25,979 nt of DNA from DAOTZU01 sp034433995 (GCA_034433995.1 DAOTZU010000189.1:1-25979); one strand, 5' to 3'; shown: positions 6,661-14,524, counted from the first letter of the stretch. Notes: a model not told the origin generated them from the letters alone. Numbers and translations are program-made.

Positions 6661-6689
6661 TTGCCGAAGCTCACAGGCGAGGGTATAAT
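6661..6689 (+). promoter_or_regulatory. Promoter of the URO-D-family gene
   Basis: TTGCCG (6661-6666), a 17-nt spacer and a perfect TATAAT (6684-6689). The predicted start near 6696 gives a leader of about 22 nt and rules out upstream in-frame starts before ATG 6718. Confidence 0.75.
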
Positions 6690-6717
6690 GGAACCAGCTA
6701 CCCAAAGGAGACGAGCA

Positions 6718-7800
6718 ATGTATCAGCCCTCCCCTAATCCCGACCGTTTGGCCAGTATCTTGCGCCACGAGGGCCGGCCTGGGCCGGTGCCCTTTATCGA
6801 GCTTTTTGCGGACGAGCCCATCATGGAGGCGGTCTTGGGGCACCCCATGGTGCCCGCCGAGGCCCAGGGTGAGGAGGCCCATCGCGCCCGCGCCCGCAGC
6901 CTTATCGCCTTCTACCGCCAATTGGGCTATGATTACGTTCCCGTGCAGCTCGCCTCGGGTTTGCAACGGGCCACGGCGGTGGCTGCGGATACGGCGGCGC
7001 TCTCCCGAGGCGCGCGCCATTGGGATAACTCTACCACCGGCCGCATCACCACCTGGGCCGAGTTCGAGGCCTACCCTTGGCCCAGGCCGGAGCATATAGA
7101 CTATACCCCGGCCGAGGTGCTGCTGGAGGAACTGCCCGACGACATGGGCGCCATCGCCCTGGGCGCCGGCGGCGTGCTGGAATGGGTCATGTGGCTCATG
7201 GGTTACGAGAACCTGGCCCTGGGCCTCTATGAACAGCCCGATCTGGTCTATGCCATGTTCCAGCGGGTCACGTATACCCTGCTCAACACCTGCCACAGCT
7301 TGATCGACATGGACGGTTTCCTGGCCTATTTCGTCGGCGATGATATGGGCCATGTCTCGGGCACCTTTATCTCGCCCCAGATGATGCGCCTGTTCGTCTT
7401 TCCTTGCCAGCAACGCCTGGTGGAACTGGTCCACGACCACGGTCTGCCCTTCGCCCTGCATTCCTGCGGCAACCTATCCGCCATCATGGATGACCTCATC
7501 GACACCGTCCAGATCGACGCCAAACATTCTTTTGAAGACAAGATCGAGCCGGTGGAGAGCGTCCACGCCCGCTACGGCCGGCGCATCGCCCTGCTGGGCG
7601 GCGTGGATATGGACCTCCTGGCGCGGGGGAGCGAGGCCGCCGTGCGCGCCCGCACCCGGCAACTGTTAGACGCCTTGGGCCCCTCCGGCACCTGGGCCCT
7701 GGGCACGGGGAACACCGTGGCGAATTACATCCCCCTGCGGAATTACCTGGCCATGTTGGACGAAGGGCGGCGTTGGAACCAGGAAAACTATGGCGGGTGA
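6718..7800 (+). CDS. Uroporphyrinogen decarboxylase (URO-D) family protein, methyltransferase-like branch
   Basis: The product is 360 residues. It has the URO-D/MtaA-like TIM-barrel pattern: 'YFVGDDMGHVSGTFISPQMM', 'LHSCGNLSAIMDDLID' with an HxCG metal-type motif (His248, Cys250), 'DAKHSFEDKIEPVESVHARYG', and 'LGTGNTVANYIPLRNYLAMLDEGRRW' at the end. True HemE proteins carry an N-terminal arginine-rich substrate loop that I do not see, so haem synthesis is unlikely. The HxC motif points instead to corrinoid or thiol methyltransferases. The ATG has AAAGGAG eight bases upstream. The M23 gene starts inside its last codons, so translation is probably coupled, although the two functions look unrelated. 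The substrate is unknown. Confidence 0.85.
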   Translation: MYQPSPNPDRLASILRHEGRPGPVPFIELFADEPIMEAVLGHPMVPAEAQGEEAHRARARSLIAFYRQLGYDYVPVQLASGLQRATAVAADTAALSRGARHWDNSTTGRITTWAEFEAYPWPRPEHIDYTPAEVLLEELPDDMGAIALGAGGVLEWVMWLMGYENLALGLYEQPDLVYAMFQRVTYTLLNTCHSLIDMDGFLAYFVGDDMGHVSGTFISPQMMRLFVFPCQQRLVELVHDHGLPFALHSCGNLSAIMDDLIDTVQIDAKHSFEDKIEPVESVHARYGRRIALLGGVDMDLLARGSEAAVRARTRQLLDALGPSGTWALGTGNTVANYIPLRNYLAMLDEGRRWNQENYGG

Positions 7801-8851
7801 CCCCATGGCGCGGCGCAAGACGGTCAGGGAAGCCATGTGGCGGCACGGCCTGGCCACGGCGGTGATCTCGGTGCTCTCGGCGCTTGTGCTGGCGGGCTGT
7901 GGGGTATTATGGCCCACGGCGACGCCCACCCCAACACCCACCGCCACCGCCACGGCCACCCTCACGCCTTCGCCCACCGCCACGGCCACAGCCACCACCA
8001 CGCCCACGCCCAGCCCCACGCCAACCCCCACAGCCACGCCGACTCCCACGCTGCCGCCCCTGCAGGCGCAGGTGGAGCTGAGCCAACCCTCGGTGGCCCA
8101 GGGGCATAGCGTGGCGCTGCGGGTGACCAGCAACCGCATGGCCCGCGTCCGGGGAACCATCGAGGGGCGGCCCCTCTATTTCGTCTCGGAGGATGGCCTG
8201 CAGCACGTCGCCTTGTGGGGCGTGGCAGCCGTGGCTACGCCGGGGAGCCGAGGGGTGAAAATCACCATCGAAGGCCAGGACGGGCAGCAAGTGTCGCTGG
8301 AGACCTTGTTGCACGTCGTGCCGGGGAGCTATGCCAGCGAGACCATCTCCTTCACGCCGGAGGTGAGCAAATTGCTGGATCCGGCCATCTCGCGTCCGGA
8401 GGCTGAACGGGTGGCCGCCCTTTACGCCCTCCTCTCGCCCCGCATCCTCTGGCAGGGGCGTTTCGCCTGGCCCGTGGCCAGCCGCATCACCTCCGCCTTT
8501 GGCACGCGGCGCTTGTACAACGGCCAGCTATCCTCGTACCATGCGGGGGTGGACCTGGCCGGCGAGGTGGGCGACATCGTCCGCGCCCCCGCCGCCGGGG
8601 TGGTGGTGCTGGCAGAGAAACTTCAGGTGCGGGGCAACGCGGTGATCCTGGACCATGGCGCCGGGGTGGTGAGCGGTTATTACCATCTTGCGGCCATCGA
8701 GGTGACAGTGGGGCAAAAAGTGGGCGCCGGCGACATCTTGGGCAAGGTGGGCGCCACGGGCTTGGTCACCGGGGCGCATCTCCATTGGGAGCTGCAAGTG
8801 GGCGGCGTGCCTGTGGATCCCGCCGAATGGACCGAGCGCTCCTTCCCCTGA
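7790..8851 (+). CDS. M23 (LytM) family peptidoglycan endopeptidase lipoprotein
   Basis: The product is 353 residues. It has a lipoprotein signal with lipobox LAGC (Cys37), a Thr/Pro/Ala linker (42-88), a beta-rich region (about 92-190) and a C-terminal LytM domain (about 225-345). The zinc site is complete: His251 and Asp255 in 'YHAGVDLAGEVGD', His299 in 'GYYHLAAI', and His330/His332 in 'TGAHLHWEL'. It should cleave peptide cross-links in cell wall or act as an envelope endopeptidase. ATG 7790 overlaps the upstream gene by 11 bases and has AGGA upstream; ATG 7805, also with a GGGTGA upstream, is possible and keeps the signal. The linker resembles those in the cohesin proteins near 22-24 kb. 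Confidence 0.93.
   Translation: MAGDPMARRKTVREAMWRHGLATAVISVLSALVLAGCGVLWPTATPTPTPTATATATLTPSPTATATATTTPTPSPTPTPTATPTPTLPPLQAQVELSQPSVAQGHSVALRVTSNRMARVRGTIEGRPLYFVSEDGLQHVALWGVAAVATPGSRGVKITIEGQDGQQVSLETLLHVVPGSYASETISFTPEVSKLLDPAISRPEAERVAALYALLSPRILWQGRFAWPVASRITSAFGTRRLYNGQLSSYHAGVDLAGEVGDIVRAPAAGVVVLAEKLQVRGNAVILDHGAGVVSGYYHLAAIEVTVGQKVGAGDILGKVGATGLVTGAHLHWELQVGGVPVDPAEWTERSFP
7913..8053 (+). repeat. Thr-Pro/Thr-Ala linker-coding low-complexity DNA
   Basis: About 47 codons made mainly of ACC/ACG/CCC/CCA/GCC/GCG encode a linker of alternating Thr with Pro or Ala. The DNA is an imperfect CCACC/GCCACG repeat prone to slippage. Off-frame it reads as His-rich or Arg-Pro-rich peptides, which are not real genes. 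Confidence 0.85.
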
Positions 8852-8885
8852 ACCGATGGCCGAATGACGTTTTGTGGAGGTGATC

Positions 8886-9644
8886 ATGTTGCCGGCGGAT
8901 GATTTTTATCTGGAACAACCCCTGGTTTTTGCCCATCGCGGGGCACGGGATGTGGCCCCGGAGAACACCTTGGCGGCCTTTCGCGCGGCTCTGGAGGCCG
9001 ATGCCGACGGCATCGAGCTGGATGTGATGCGCTGCGCCACCGGCGAGATCGTGGTGATCCACGACGACACCCTGGAGCGCACCACCAACGGCGCCGGCCC
9101 CGTGGCGGCCATGCCCCTTTACGCCCTGCGCGAACTGGACGCGGGCTCTTGGTTCGCGCCCCAATTCGCCGGCGAGCGGGTGCCCCTCCTGCAAGAGGTG
9201 CTGGATGCGTTCGGGGGCAAGCTACGCATCAATATCGAGATCAAAGGGCGCGGCCTGCGCGATGATGGCCTGGAGGAAGAGATCGCCGAGATGATCCGCG
9301 CCCGCGACCTGGCGGATACCGTGCTCATCTCCTCCTTTAACCCCATGGCCCTATGGCGCATGAAGCGGGCCGCCCCCGAATTGCGCCGCGCCCTGCTTTA
9401 CGCGCCGCGCATGCCCCTTTACCTCTCCCGCGCCTGGGCGCGCCCCCTGGTGCAACCCCAGGCCCTCCACCCTGAGCAGAGCCTGGTGGACCGCGAGATG
9501 CTGCAGACCGCCCACCGCCAGGGCTACCGGGTGAACGTGTGGACGGTGAACGAGCCGGCAGAGATGCGGCGGCTGATCGCCCTGGGGGTGGATGGCATCA
9601 TCACCGACCATCCGGCGCAACTGCGGCAACTGTTGCCGCGCTGA
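8886..9644 (+). CDS. Glycerophosphodiester phosphodiesterase
   Basis: The product is 252 residues with no signal peptide, so it is probably cytosolic. It hydrolyses deacylated phospholipid headgroup diesters to glycerol-3-phosphate and an alcohol. GDPD motifs are complete: 'FAHRGARDVAPENTLAAF' (catalytic His17, Arg18, Glu26), 'DGIELDVMRCATGEIVVIHDDTLERTTNG' (Glu44, Asp46, His59), 'INIEIKG', 'SSFNP', and the C-terminal 'NVWTVNEPAEMRRLIALGVDGIITDHP'. ATG 8886 is preceded by GGAGGTGAT, an almost ideal ribosome site, which excludes the upstream in-frame GTG at 8874. It follows the M23 gene by 34 nt without a promoter of its own that I can see, so it likely shares that transcript. It is similar to UgpQ, but no ugp transporter genes adjoin it. 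Confidence 0.94.
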   Translation: MLPADDFYLEQPLVFAHRGARDVAPENTLAAFRAALEADADGIELDVMRCATGEIVVIHDDTLERTTNGAGPVAAMPLYALRELDAGSWFAPQFAGERVPLLQEVLDAFGGKLRINIEIKGRGLRDDGLEEEIAEMIRARDLADTVLISSFNPMALWRMKRAAPELRRALLYAPRMPLYLSRAWARPLVQPQALHPEQSLVDREMLQTAHRQGYRVNVWTVNEPAEMRRLIALGVDGIITDHPAQLRQLLPR

Positions 9645-9647
9645 TTC

Positions 9648-9676
9648 TTGCCAAGGGCGACCTTCTGCGCTAGGAT
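9648..9676 (+). promoter_or_regulatory. Promoter of the AMMECR1 gene
   Basis: TTGCCA (9648-9653), a 17-nt spacer and TAGGAT (9671-9676). It begins four bases after the phosphodiesterase stop. The predicted start near 9683 gives a leader of about 34 nt. Confidence 0.6.
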
Positions 9677-9716
9677 AACGGCCAACGGAGGCCGCGGAAG
9701 GAAAGGGGCAAGCAAG

Positions 9717-10235
9717 ATGGCAACCGAAGAACATCCCTTGGTGCGCTTGGCGCGACAGACCATCGAAACCTATGTGCGGACCGGGCGGGTGATCGCCCCG
9801 CCCGCCGAGCTGACTCCGGAGATGCAGGCCAAGGCGGGCGTCTTTGTCTCCCTGCATAAAGGAGGCGAGCTGCGGGGCTGCATCGGTACCATCGAGCCGA
9901 TGCAGGAGAATGTGGCCAAGGAAATCATCGCCAACGCCATCAGCGCCGCCACCCGCGATCCCCGCTTCCCGCCGGTGCGGCCGGACGAGCTGGCCGATCT
10001 AGAGATCTCGGTGGACGTGCTCACCGAGCCGGAGCCCATCGCCTCTCTCAAGGAGCTGGATCCCAAGGTGTACGGCGTCATCGTGGAGAGCGGCCGCCGC
10101 CGTGGTTTGCTCTTGCCCGACCTGGAAGGGGTGGATACCCCCGCCCAACAGGTGGATATCGCCTTGCGCAAGGCCTGGATCCGGCCCGGCGAGCCTTACA
10201 AGATGTACCGCTTTCGCGTGGTGCGCTATCACTGA
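9717..10235 (+). CDS. AMMECR1 domain protein (AmmeMemoRadiSam system protein A type)
   Basis: The product is 172 residues, essentially one AMMECR1 domain. The signature 'LRGCIGT' is at about residues 52-58. 'AISAATRDPRFPPVRPDELADLEISVDVLTEPEPI' and 'GLLLPDLEGVDTPAQQVDIALRKAWI' follow, as in bacterial and archaeal members. The family often occurs with a MEMO protein and a radical SAM protein, but neither is nearby. The biochemical role is not established; the invariant Cys and Arg suggest a nucleotide- or RNA-related activity only by speculation. ATG 9717 has a purine-rich GGAAAGGGG upstream, and the promoter at 9648 rules out longer starts. Its stop codon directly abuts the stop of the convergent MBL gene. 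Confidence 0.92.
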   Translation: MATEEHPLVRLARQTIETYVRTGRVIAPPAELTPEMQAKAGVFVSLHKGGELRGCIGTIEPMQENVAKEIIANAISAATRDPRFPPVRPDELADLEISVDVLTEPEPIASLKELDPKVYGVIVESGRRRGLLLPDLEGVDTPAQQVDIALRKAWIRPGEPYKMYRFRVVRYH

Positions 10236-10853
10236 TCAGGCGGTCGGCTGCAAGACGACCACCTCCACGCTCTGGGGCACCAGCTTCTGGAAGCGGGCCA
10301 CATCGCCCTTGGAGCCGACGATATCGCCCCAATGCATGGGCACCACCGTCTTGGGCTTGATCCGTTGCACCGCCTGGGCCGCCTCTTCAGCGTTCATGGT
10401 GTAGGTGCCGCCGATAGGCAACAGCGCCACATCGCAGCGGATGGTGGCCATCTCTGGGATGAGGTCGGTATCGCCCGCGTGATAGATGCGCCGCCCCCCC
10501 ACCTCGACGATATAGCCCACGTTCCCCGCTTGCTTGGGATGGTAGGGCTTGCCGGGGTTATACGCCGGCACCGCCTCCACGGTCACCTGGCCCACCTGCA
10601 GCGTCTGCCCCGGCGCGATGGGGCGCACATCCCCCTTGAGCTTGGCCACACACGGGGCAGGACAAATGATCACCGTGCCCGGCTTGCTGATCTTGGCAAT
10701 ATCCTGGGGCGAAAGATGGTCATGATGGTCGTGGGTGACCAAGATCAGGTCGGCGGCCGGGCCCTTTTTCAATTTCCACGGGTCAATGTAGATCGTCACC
10801 GTGTCCTCGATCCGAAAGCTGGCGTGCCCTAGCCAATAGATCCCCTGCAACAT
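10236..10853 (-). CDS. MBL-fold metal-dependent hydrolase (UPF0173/YtkL-like)
   Basis: The product is 205 residues with a metallo-beta-lactamase fold. The metal motif HxHxDH is 'THDHHDHLSP' (His41, His43, Asp45, His46). Further ligands are in 'YHAGDTDLIPEM' and 'KTVVPMHWGD'. The opening 'IYWLGHASFRIE' and the short length match the UPF0173/UlaG-like hydrolase branch, whose substrates are mostly unknown. The ATG has GAGGAGGTGA upstream. It lies 73 nt downstream of the heparinase-like gene on the same strand, so the two may form an operon. Its 3' end meets the AMMECR1 stop with no gap. No signal peptide is present. Confidence 0.9.
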   Translation of the reverse strand: MLQGIYWLGHASFRIEDTVTIYIDPWKLKKGPAADLILVTHDHHDHLSPQDIAKISKPGTVIICPAPCVAKLKGDVRPIAPGQTLQVGQVTVEAVPAYNPGKPYHPKQAGNVGYIVEVGGRRIYHAGDTDLIPEMATIRCDVALLPIGGTYTMNAEEAAQAVQRIKPKTVVPMHWGDIVGSKGDVARFQKLVPQSVEVVVLQPTA

Positions 10854-10926
10854 GGCTCACCTCCTCGTAGCGTTCAGCTAGCAGCCATCAGCACCAAACA
10901 AACGCGGCCATCGCGCTCATTACCTC

Positions 10927-13254
10927 TTATACCGGCTGTGGCGCGGCGTCTATGCGCTCCAGTTTTATGGCGATGGAGATTTGGCCTTCCCTTCCCTGCT
11001 TGGTGATGGCGATGCGTTTCTGCACCGCGCCGCCCAAGAGGGGCAGCTCATCCACCCGCACGGCGCACTCCTCCGGGGCCTCCATCACCACCCGCCCCCG
11101 TTTCCCCAAAAGGATGATGGTCCGCCCGTGCACCTCCACCTCCCGCTGGGTCTGCCAGTAGAACGCGACGCCCTCACCCTGGGCCAAGGCATACGTATCC
11201 GTGATGGTGAGTTGATCCGGCGCGGGCGAATCCCACGTGCGCACCCACTTGGTGTAGTATCCCTCCCAGCCGGGGGTGGCGTCTATCTCGGCATGGAAGC
11301 GGGTGGCATCGCCCTCACCCCGAGGCTTGACATCCACCAGCAGCGGGCTTTGGGGGTGGGGCCGCTCGGCCAGGCCCGTTGGCACGAGCATGTTGTGACG
11401 TTCGCAGTTCTTGAGGATGATGGAAAAGGGGCTGGAATAATCGCAGGTGCCGGGGTCCAGGGCAAAGGTCTGGCCGGCGAATTCCAGCACAAAGCTCCCC
11501 TTGTCCTCGTGGGTGTGGCCGGCGCCGGCCTTGTTCCCCTGGATAAAGAGTTTGACCCACGCGTCACCCAATTTGCGAGTGGAGGCGATGGGCCCCATCT
11601 CCGGTAGACAGACGAAAGGCTCCGGTTCCGGTCCTTGGGCAGGGATCTGAGCGGCCAGGTTCAAGGTCAAAAGGGAGGGCGGCAAGGCCTTTTCGCGGGC
11701 CAGGGCCTTGCGGAAAAGCGTGACCCAAGGGCTCTGGGGCAGGGCAGCAGCCAGGATGGCCAGCGCCCCCGGATTGGCCTGGGCGTGGGCGTCACAGATG
11801 GGGATGACCTCGGCCTCCTCGTCGGTGGAAAGGAGCGCCGCGGCAAAGGCGGCGGAACGTTGGAGCCGCTCCGGCAAGAGATCGGCCAGCTTTCTCCCGC
11901 GCGAGCGCGCGTGGTAGTAGAGGGCCTCGCCCCCCTTGCCCAGAGCATAGAGGAAATAGGAGGGGCCCTCCACATAGCCGCCATCGGGCAGGATGGTATC
12001 GTTTAGGCTGGCGACCAAATCTTGATAGGCCAATTCCTGATAAGGGCGCACCCGCGGCCAGTGGCGCTCCAAGAGGGCATAGCCCAGGATGCGCCCCGCC
12101 GAGAAGGCAGGCAATTGGTTACAGTGATGGATGTACTCGTGCTTCCAGGCGTTAAAATTGATATTGCCCAGGCCGTCCTCGGCGATACGCCGGAGGAGCA
12201 GATCGCGCCCCACGGGGGTGAACAGCTCCCCGGCCAGGTCCAGCACCAGGGCCAGATCCTCCAAGACGTAGGCCTGCACGAAGGAGCGCACCTCAAAGCT
12301 GCTGCCGGGGAAATGGGAGATCATCCCCCAATCCCAGCGGCCGCAGAAGGCCAAAGCCATGGCATAGCGCGCTGCCAGGCGCAGCAGGCGGGGATCCTTG
12401 AGGAGTATGCCGGCCATGGCCGCCCGCGCCCCCTGGCCCACCAACACCAAGCCATGCTCCCGCTCGCGGTTATAGCGGGTGTCGTTGCCGATATTGAGGA
12501 AATCGGTCACCAGTTCCTCCGGGACGCCCCACGCCCCCTCTTCCCCGCTGGGGCGCGGAGGCGCCGGCCTGGCCGACATCCCCCAGCGCGGGGCCAAGCC
12601 CCGTTCCGCCTCGCGGGCAGCGCGGGCAAAAGGCGAATCCCCCTGGGCGGCGAGGTGGGCGGCCCGCAGAGCGTCCAGCTCCTCATCGTTCACCAGCAAA
12701 CCGTAGGTGGGCCGGAAACTCGGCGTGTAACTCTCCGGTTGGAGATAAGGTGCCCAGGCCGCGTCGAAGCGCCGCCATTCAGCCAGGTACCGGGGCAAGA
12801 GCGCCGCGTTCTGTAGCCCCAGCCAGTTGAACCAGCCCGCGGCCGCGCCATTCTCCGCTGCCTCGATCTCCAGCGTGATGGTGCCGATGCGGCCGGCGCC
12901 TTGCAGGTCTATGGCGTGTTCCTTCTTGAGCTTGGGCGCGGGCGGCGCGACGTACGTCACCCTCCCTCGGTCGGTGGTGGCCATCACCCGCAAGATAGAG
13001 CCCTCCGGCGCCATCACCGAGACCAGGAGGTGATCGTAGCCGGTGCAATCCAGGTCGAACTGCCGCCACATGCGCAGGGCTGGGCCAGAGGCGGGTCTGC
13101 GGGTCCATTCGAAATTGACCCAGCACCAGAACTGGGTCACTTTGAGGCCGTGGGCCGGGCCCGGCTCCACGGTCCATTGGGCCAAGCCACTGAGCTGGGG
13201 ATCCCAAAAAGGCTCAAAGATGGCCTCGGCCAGGTTGATGGGGGTCGGTTTCAT
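10927..13254 (-). CDS. Heparinase II/III-like polysaccharide lyase family protein
   Basis: The product is 775 residues. An N-terminal beta-sandwich-like region (about 1-170) precedes an alpha-helical toroid (about 180-490) and a C-terminal heparinase II/III-like beta domain. The diagnostic stretch around residues 575-605 reads 'GAGHTHEDKGSFVLEF' then 'FALDPGTCDYSSPF', followed by 'HNMLVP'. In characterised lyases the His/Tyr set (compare 'HHCNQLPAF' and 'EGPSYFLY' in the helical part) performs eliminative cleavage of uronate polysaccharides. I see no signal peptide, so it may act on imported oligosaccharides. The ATG has AAGGAGG upstream. A promoter lies at 13408-13436. The substrate (glycosaminoglycan, alginate or other) cannot be told from sequence alone. 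Confidence 0.88.
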   Translation of the reverse strand: MKPTPINLAEAIFEPFWDPQLSGLAQWTVEPGPAHGLKVTQFWCWVNFEWTRRPASGPALRMWRQFDLDCTGYDHLLVSVMAPEGSILRVMATTDRGRVTYVAPPAPKLKKEHAIDLQGAGRIGTITLEIEAAENGAAAGWFNWLGLQNAALLPRYLAEWRRFDAAWAPYLQPESYTPSFRPTYGLLVNDEELDALRAAHLAAQGDSPFARAAREAERGLAPRWGMSARPAPPRPSGEEGAWGVPEELVTDFLNIGNDTRYNREREHGLVLVGQGARAAMAGILLKDPRLLRLAARYAMALAFCGRWDWGMISHFPGSSFEVRSFVQAYVLEDLALVLDLAGELFTPVGRDLLLRRIAEDGLGNINFNAWKHEYIHHCNQLPAFSAGRILGYALLERHWPRVRPYQELAYQDLVASLNDTILPDGGYVEGPSYFLYALGKGGEALYYHARSRGRKLADLLPERLQRSAAFAAALLSTDEEAEVIPICDAHAQANPGALAILAAALPQSPWVTLFRKALAREKALPPSLLTLNLAAQIPAQGPEPEPFVCLPEMGPIASTRKLGDAWVKLFIQGNKAGAGHTHEDKGSFVLEFAGQTFALDPGTCDYSSPFSIILKNCERHNMLVPTGLAERPHPQSPLLVDVKPRGEGDATRFHAEIDATPGWEGYYTKWVRTWDSPAPDQLTITDTYALAQGEGVAFYWQTQREVEVHGRTIILLGKRGRVVMEAPEECAVRVDELPLLGGAVQKRIAITKQGREGQISIAIKLERIDAAPQPV

Positions 13255-13407
13255 CGCGCCTCCTTGGCAAAGAGCTGGTAAGCGTCAACCCTCAGCAACC
13301 GTGGGACAACGGCTGCTCAGAAGAAGCTTGCCGCTCGGGCTTGGGCTGAACCGCCGGCCGCCATGCGAGGGCGGATCCGGGAAGCCGACAGGTCGAGCCT
13401 GTGACAT

Positions 13408-13436
13408 ATTCTAATCCTCAGCAACGGCCCAGGCAA
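13408..13436 (-). promoter_or_regulatory. Promoter of the heparinase-like gene
   Basis: On the minus strand TTGCCT (13436-13431), a 17-nt spacer and TAGAAT (13413-13408). The predicted start is near 13401. The two divergent -35 boxes are separated by 21 nt. Confidence 0.65.
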
Positions 13437-13457
13437 GAGGAAAAACAGCCGGCGTCT

Positions 13458-13486
13458 TTGCCTCGGCTTGAGCTGGGTGCTATACT
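13458..13486 (+). promoter_or_regulatory. Promoter of the etf operon
   Basis: TTGCCT (13458-13463), a 17-nt spacer and TATACT (13481-13486). The predicted start near 13493 puts both repeat copies inside the untranslated leader. Confidence 0.65.
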
Positions 13487-13529
13487 TGCTCACGGCATCC
13501 GGATACAGTGTTGTCCAGCGCCTCCGGAC

Positions 13530-13590
13530 CTCCGTGGTGAGGGAACCTCTGGATGCTCTCAAAACACGGAGACGCGGAGCACACGGAGAG
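13530..13590 (+). repeat. 61-bp direct repeat, copy 1
   Basis: Identical over 61 bases to 13620-13680, with a 90-bp period. It starts CTCCGTGGTGAGGG and ends with an array of CACGGAG-like words. The words CTCCGTG and CACGGAG are mutual complements, so each copy can fold internally and with the intervening spacer. Confidence 0.95.
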
Positions 13591-13626
13591 GAACAGAAGA
13601 TTCTCCGTGCTCTCCGTGACTCCGTG
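13565..13626 (+). repeat. Imperfect long hairpin spanning both repeat copies
   Basis: Three paired blocks stack in order. CACGGAG (13565-13571) pairs with CTCCGTG (13620-13626). GCGGAG (13574-13579) pairs with CTCCGT (13612-13617) with one G-T wobble. CACGGAGA (13582-13589) pairs with TCTCCGTG (13602-13609). The terminal loop is 13590-13601. No T tract follows, so it is not a standard terminator. Confidence 0.8.
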
Positions 13627-13680
13627 GTGAGGGAACCTCTGGATGCTCTCAAAACACGGAGACGCGGAGCACACGGAGAG
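13620..13680 (+). repeat. 61-bp direct repeat, copy 2
   Basis: A perfect second copy of 13530-13590, ending 31 nt before the etfB start codon and 16 nt before its ribosome site. After the repeat the two flanks diverge quickly (purine-rich in both). Confidence 0.95.
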
Positions 13681-13711
13681 AAACAAGAGATTTTCTGGAG
13701 GAGATGGCTCC

Positions 13712-14509
13712 ATGCATATCATCGTCTGCATCAAATCGGTGCCCGATACCACCGCTGTGCGCTTTAATCCGGAGACCAACACCCTCATCCGCGAGGGGGT
13801 GGCCTCCATCATCAACCCCTTTGATACCTATGCCATCGAGGAGGCCCTGCGGCTGAAGGAAGTCCACGGCGGCACGGTGACGGTGCTCACCATGGGGCCG
13901 CCCCACGCCGAAAAGGAGCTGCGCGACGCCGTGGCCATGGGCTGCGACGCGGCCATTCTGCTCAGCGCCCCCGAATTCGCCGGCGCCGATACGTGGGCCA
14001 CCGCCTACACCCTGGCCGGGGCCATCAAAAAGCTGGGCCAGGTGGATCTGATCCTCTGCGGGCGCCAGGCCATTGATGGCGACACCGGCCAAGTGGGGCC
14101 GGGGATCGCCAACCAACTGGGCCTTCCTCAGCTCACTTACGTCTCCAAAATCCGCCACCTGGACCCATCCCAGGGCACCATCGAGGTGGAGCGGCTCTTG
14201 GAGGAGGGCATAGAGGTGGCCCGCAGCCGCCTGCCGGCCCTGCTCACCGTGGTGAAGGATATCAACCAGCCCCGTTACCCCACCTTCCGGGGCATCCGCA
14301 TGGCCCGCAAGATGGAGATCCCAATCTGGACCGCCGCCGAACTGCCGGTGGAGCGGCGCTTTTTGGGGCTGGAGGGCTCGCCCACCAAGGTGGTCAAGAT
14401 CTTTACCCCGCCTAAACGGGAGGGCGAGGTCATTTGGATCACCGGCGAGACCGTCGAGGAGATCGCCGACAAACTCTCTGACAAACTCTTGGCCGCTAAG
14501 GTCATTTAG
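13712..14509 (+). CDS. etfB: Electron transfer flavoprotein beta subunit, bifurcating-type
   Basis: The product is 265 residues. It opens 'MHIIVCIKSVPDTTAVRFNPETNTLIREGVASIINPFDTYAIEEALRLKE' in outline, the pattern of clostridial and FixA-like EtfB proteins that carry FAD at the bifurcation site. 'VTVLTMGPPHAEKELRDAVAMGCDAAILL', 'DLILCGRQAIDGDTGQVGPGIA' and 'LPALLTVVKDINQPRYPTFRGIRMARK' are family hallmarks. It pairs with EtfA to accept electrons from a dehydrogenase or NADH. ATG 13712 has GGAGGAG eight bases upstream; the longer frame to 13643 begins inside repeat DNA and is not a start. etfA follows after 15 nt. Bifurcation is inferred from family likeness and the EtfA iron-sulfur domain. 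Confidence 0.94.
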   Translation: MHIIVCIKSVPDTTAVRFNPETNTLIREGVASIINPFDTYAIEEALRLKEVHGGTVTVLTMGPPHAEKELRDAVAMGCDAAILLSAPEFAGADTWATAYTLAGAIKKLGQVDLILCGRQAIDGDTGQVGPGIANQLGLPQLTYVSKIRHLDPSQGTIEVERLLEEGIEVARSRLPALLTVVKDINQPRYPTFRGIRMARKMEIPIWTAAELPVERRFLGLEGSPTKVVKIFTPPKREGEVIWITGETVEEIADKLSDKLLAAKVI

Positions 14510-14524
14510 GTTGAGGGGGGGCTG

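Larger units (their letters stand above)
13255..13711. other. 457-bp intergenic region with divergent promoters and palindromic repeats
   Basis: This is the only gap above 300 bases. From left to right it holds the heparinase leader (about 147 nt, no named element seen), the leftward promoter (13408-13436), the rightward promoter (13458-13486), and the etfB leader of about 219 nt, which is mostly filled by two 61-bp direct repeats and an imperfect hairpin. The overlapping small open frames on both strands look like chance products of the repeats. Confidence 0.8.

Noticed and set aside
7837..8109. A small His-rich 'metal-binding' frame in the Thr-Pro linker region
   Set aside because: It is the +1 reading of the ACC/CCC/GCC linker codons of the M23 lipoprotein; the His richness comes from CCAC words only.
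12022..12816. A 264-codon plus-strand frame opposite the heparinase-like gene
   Set aside because: Shadow frame with no domain likeness; the opposite strand encodes a complete conserved protein.
13565..13626. Terminator for an upstream transcript
   Set aside because: It lies downstream of the etf promoter within its own leader and lacks a T tract, so a dispersed palindromic repeat is the better reading.
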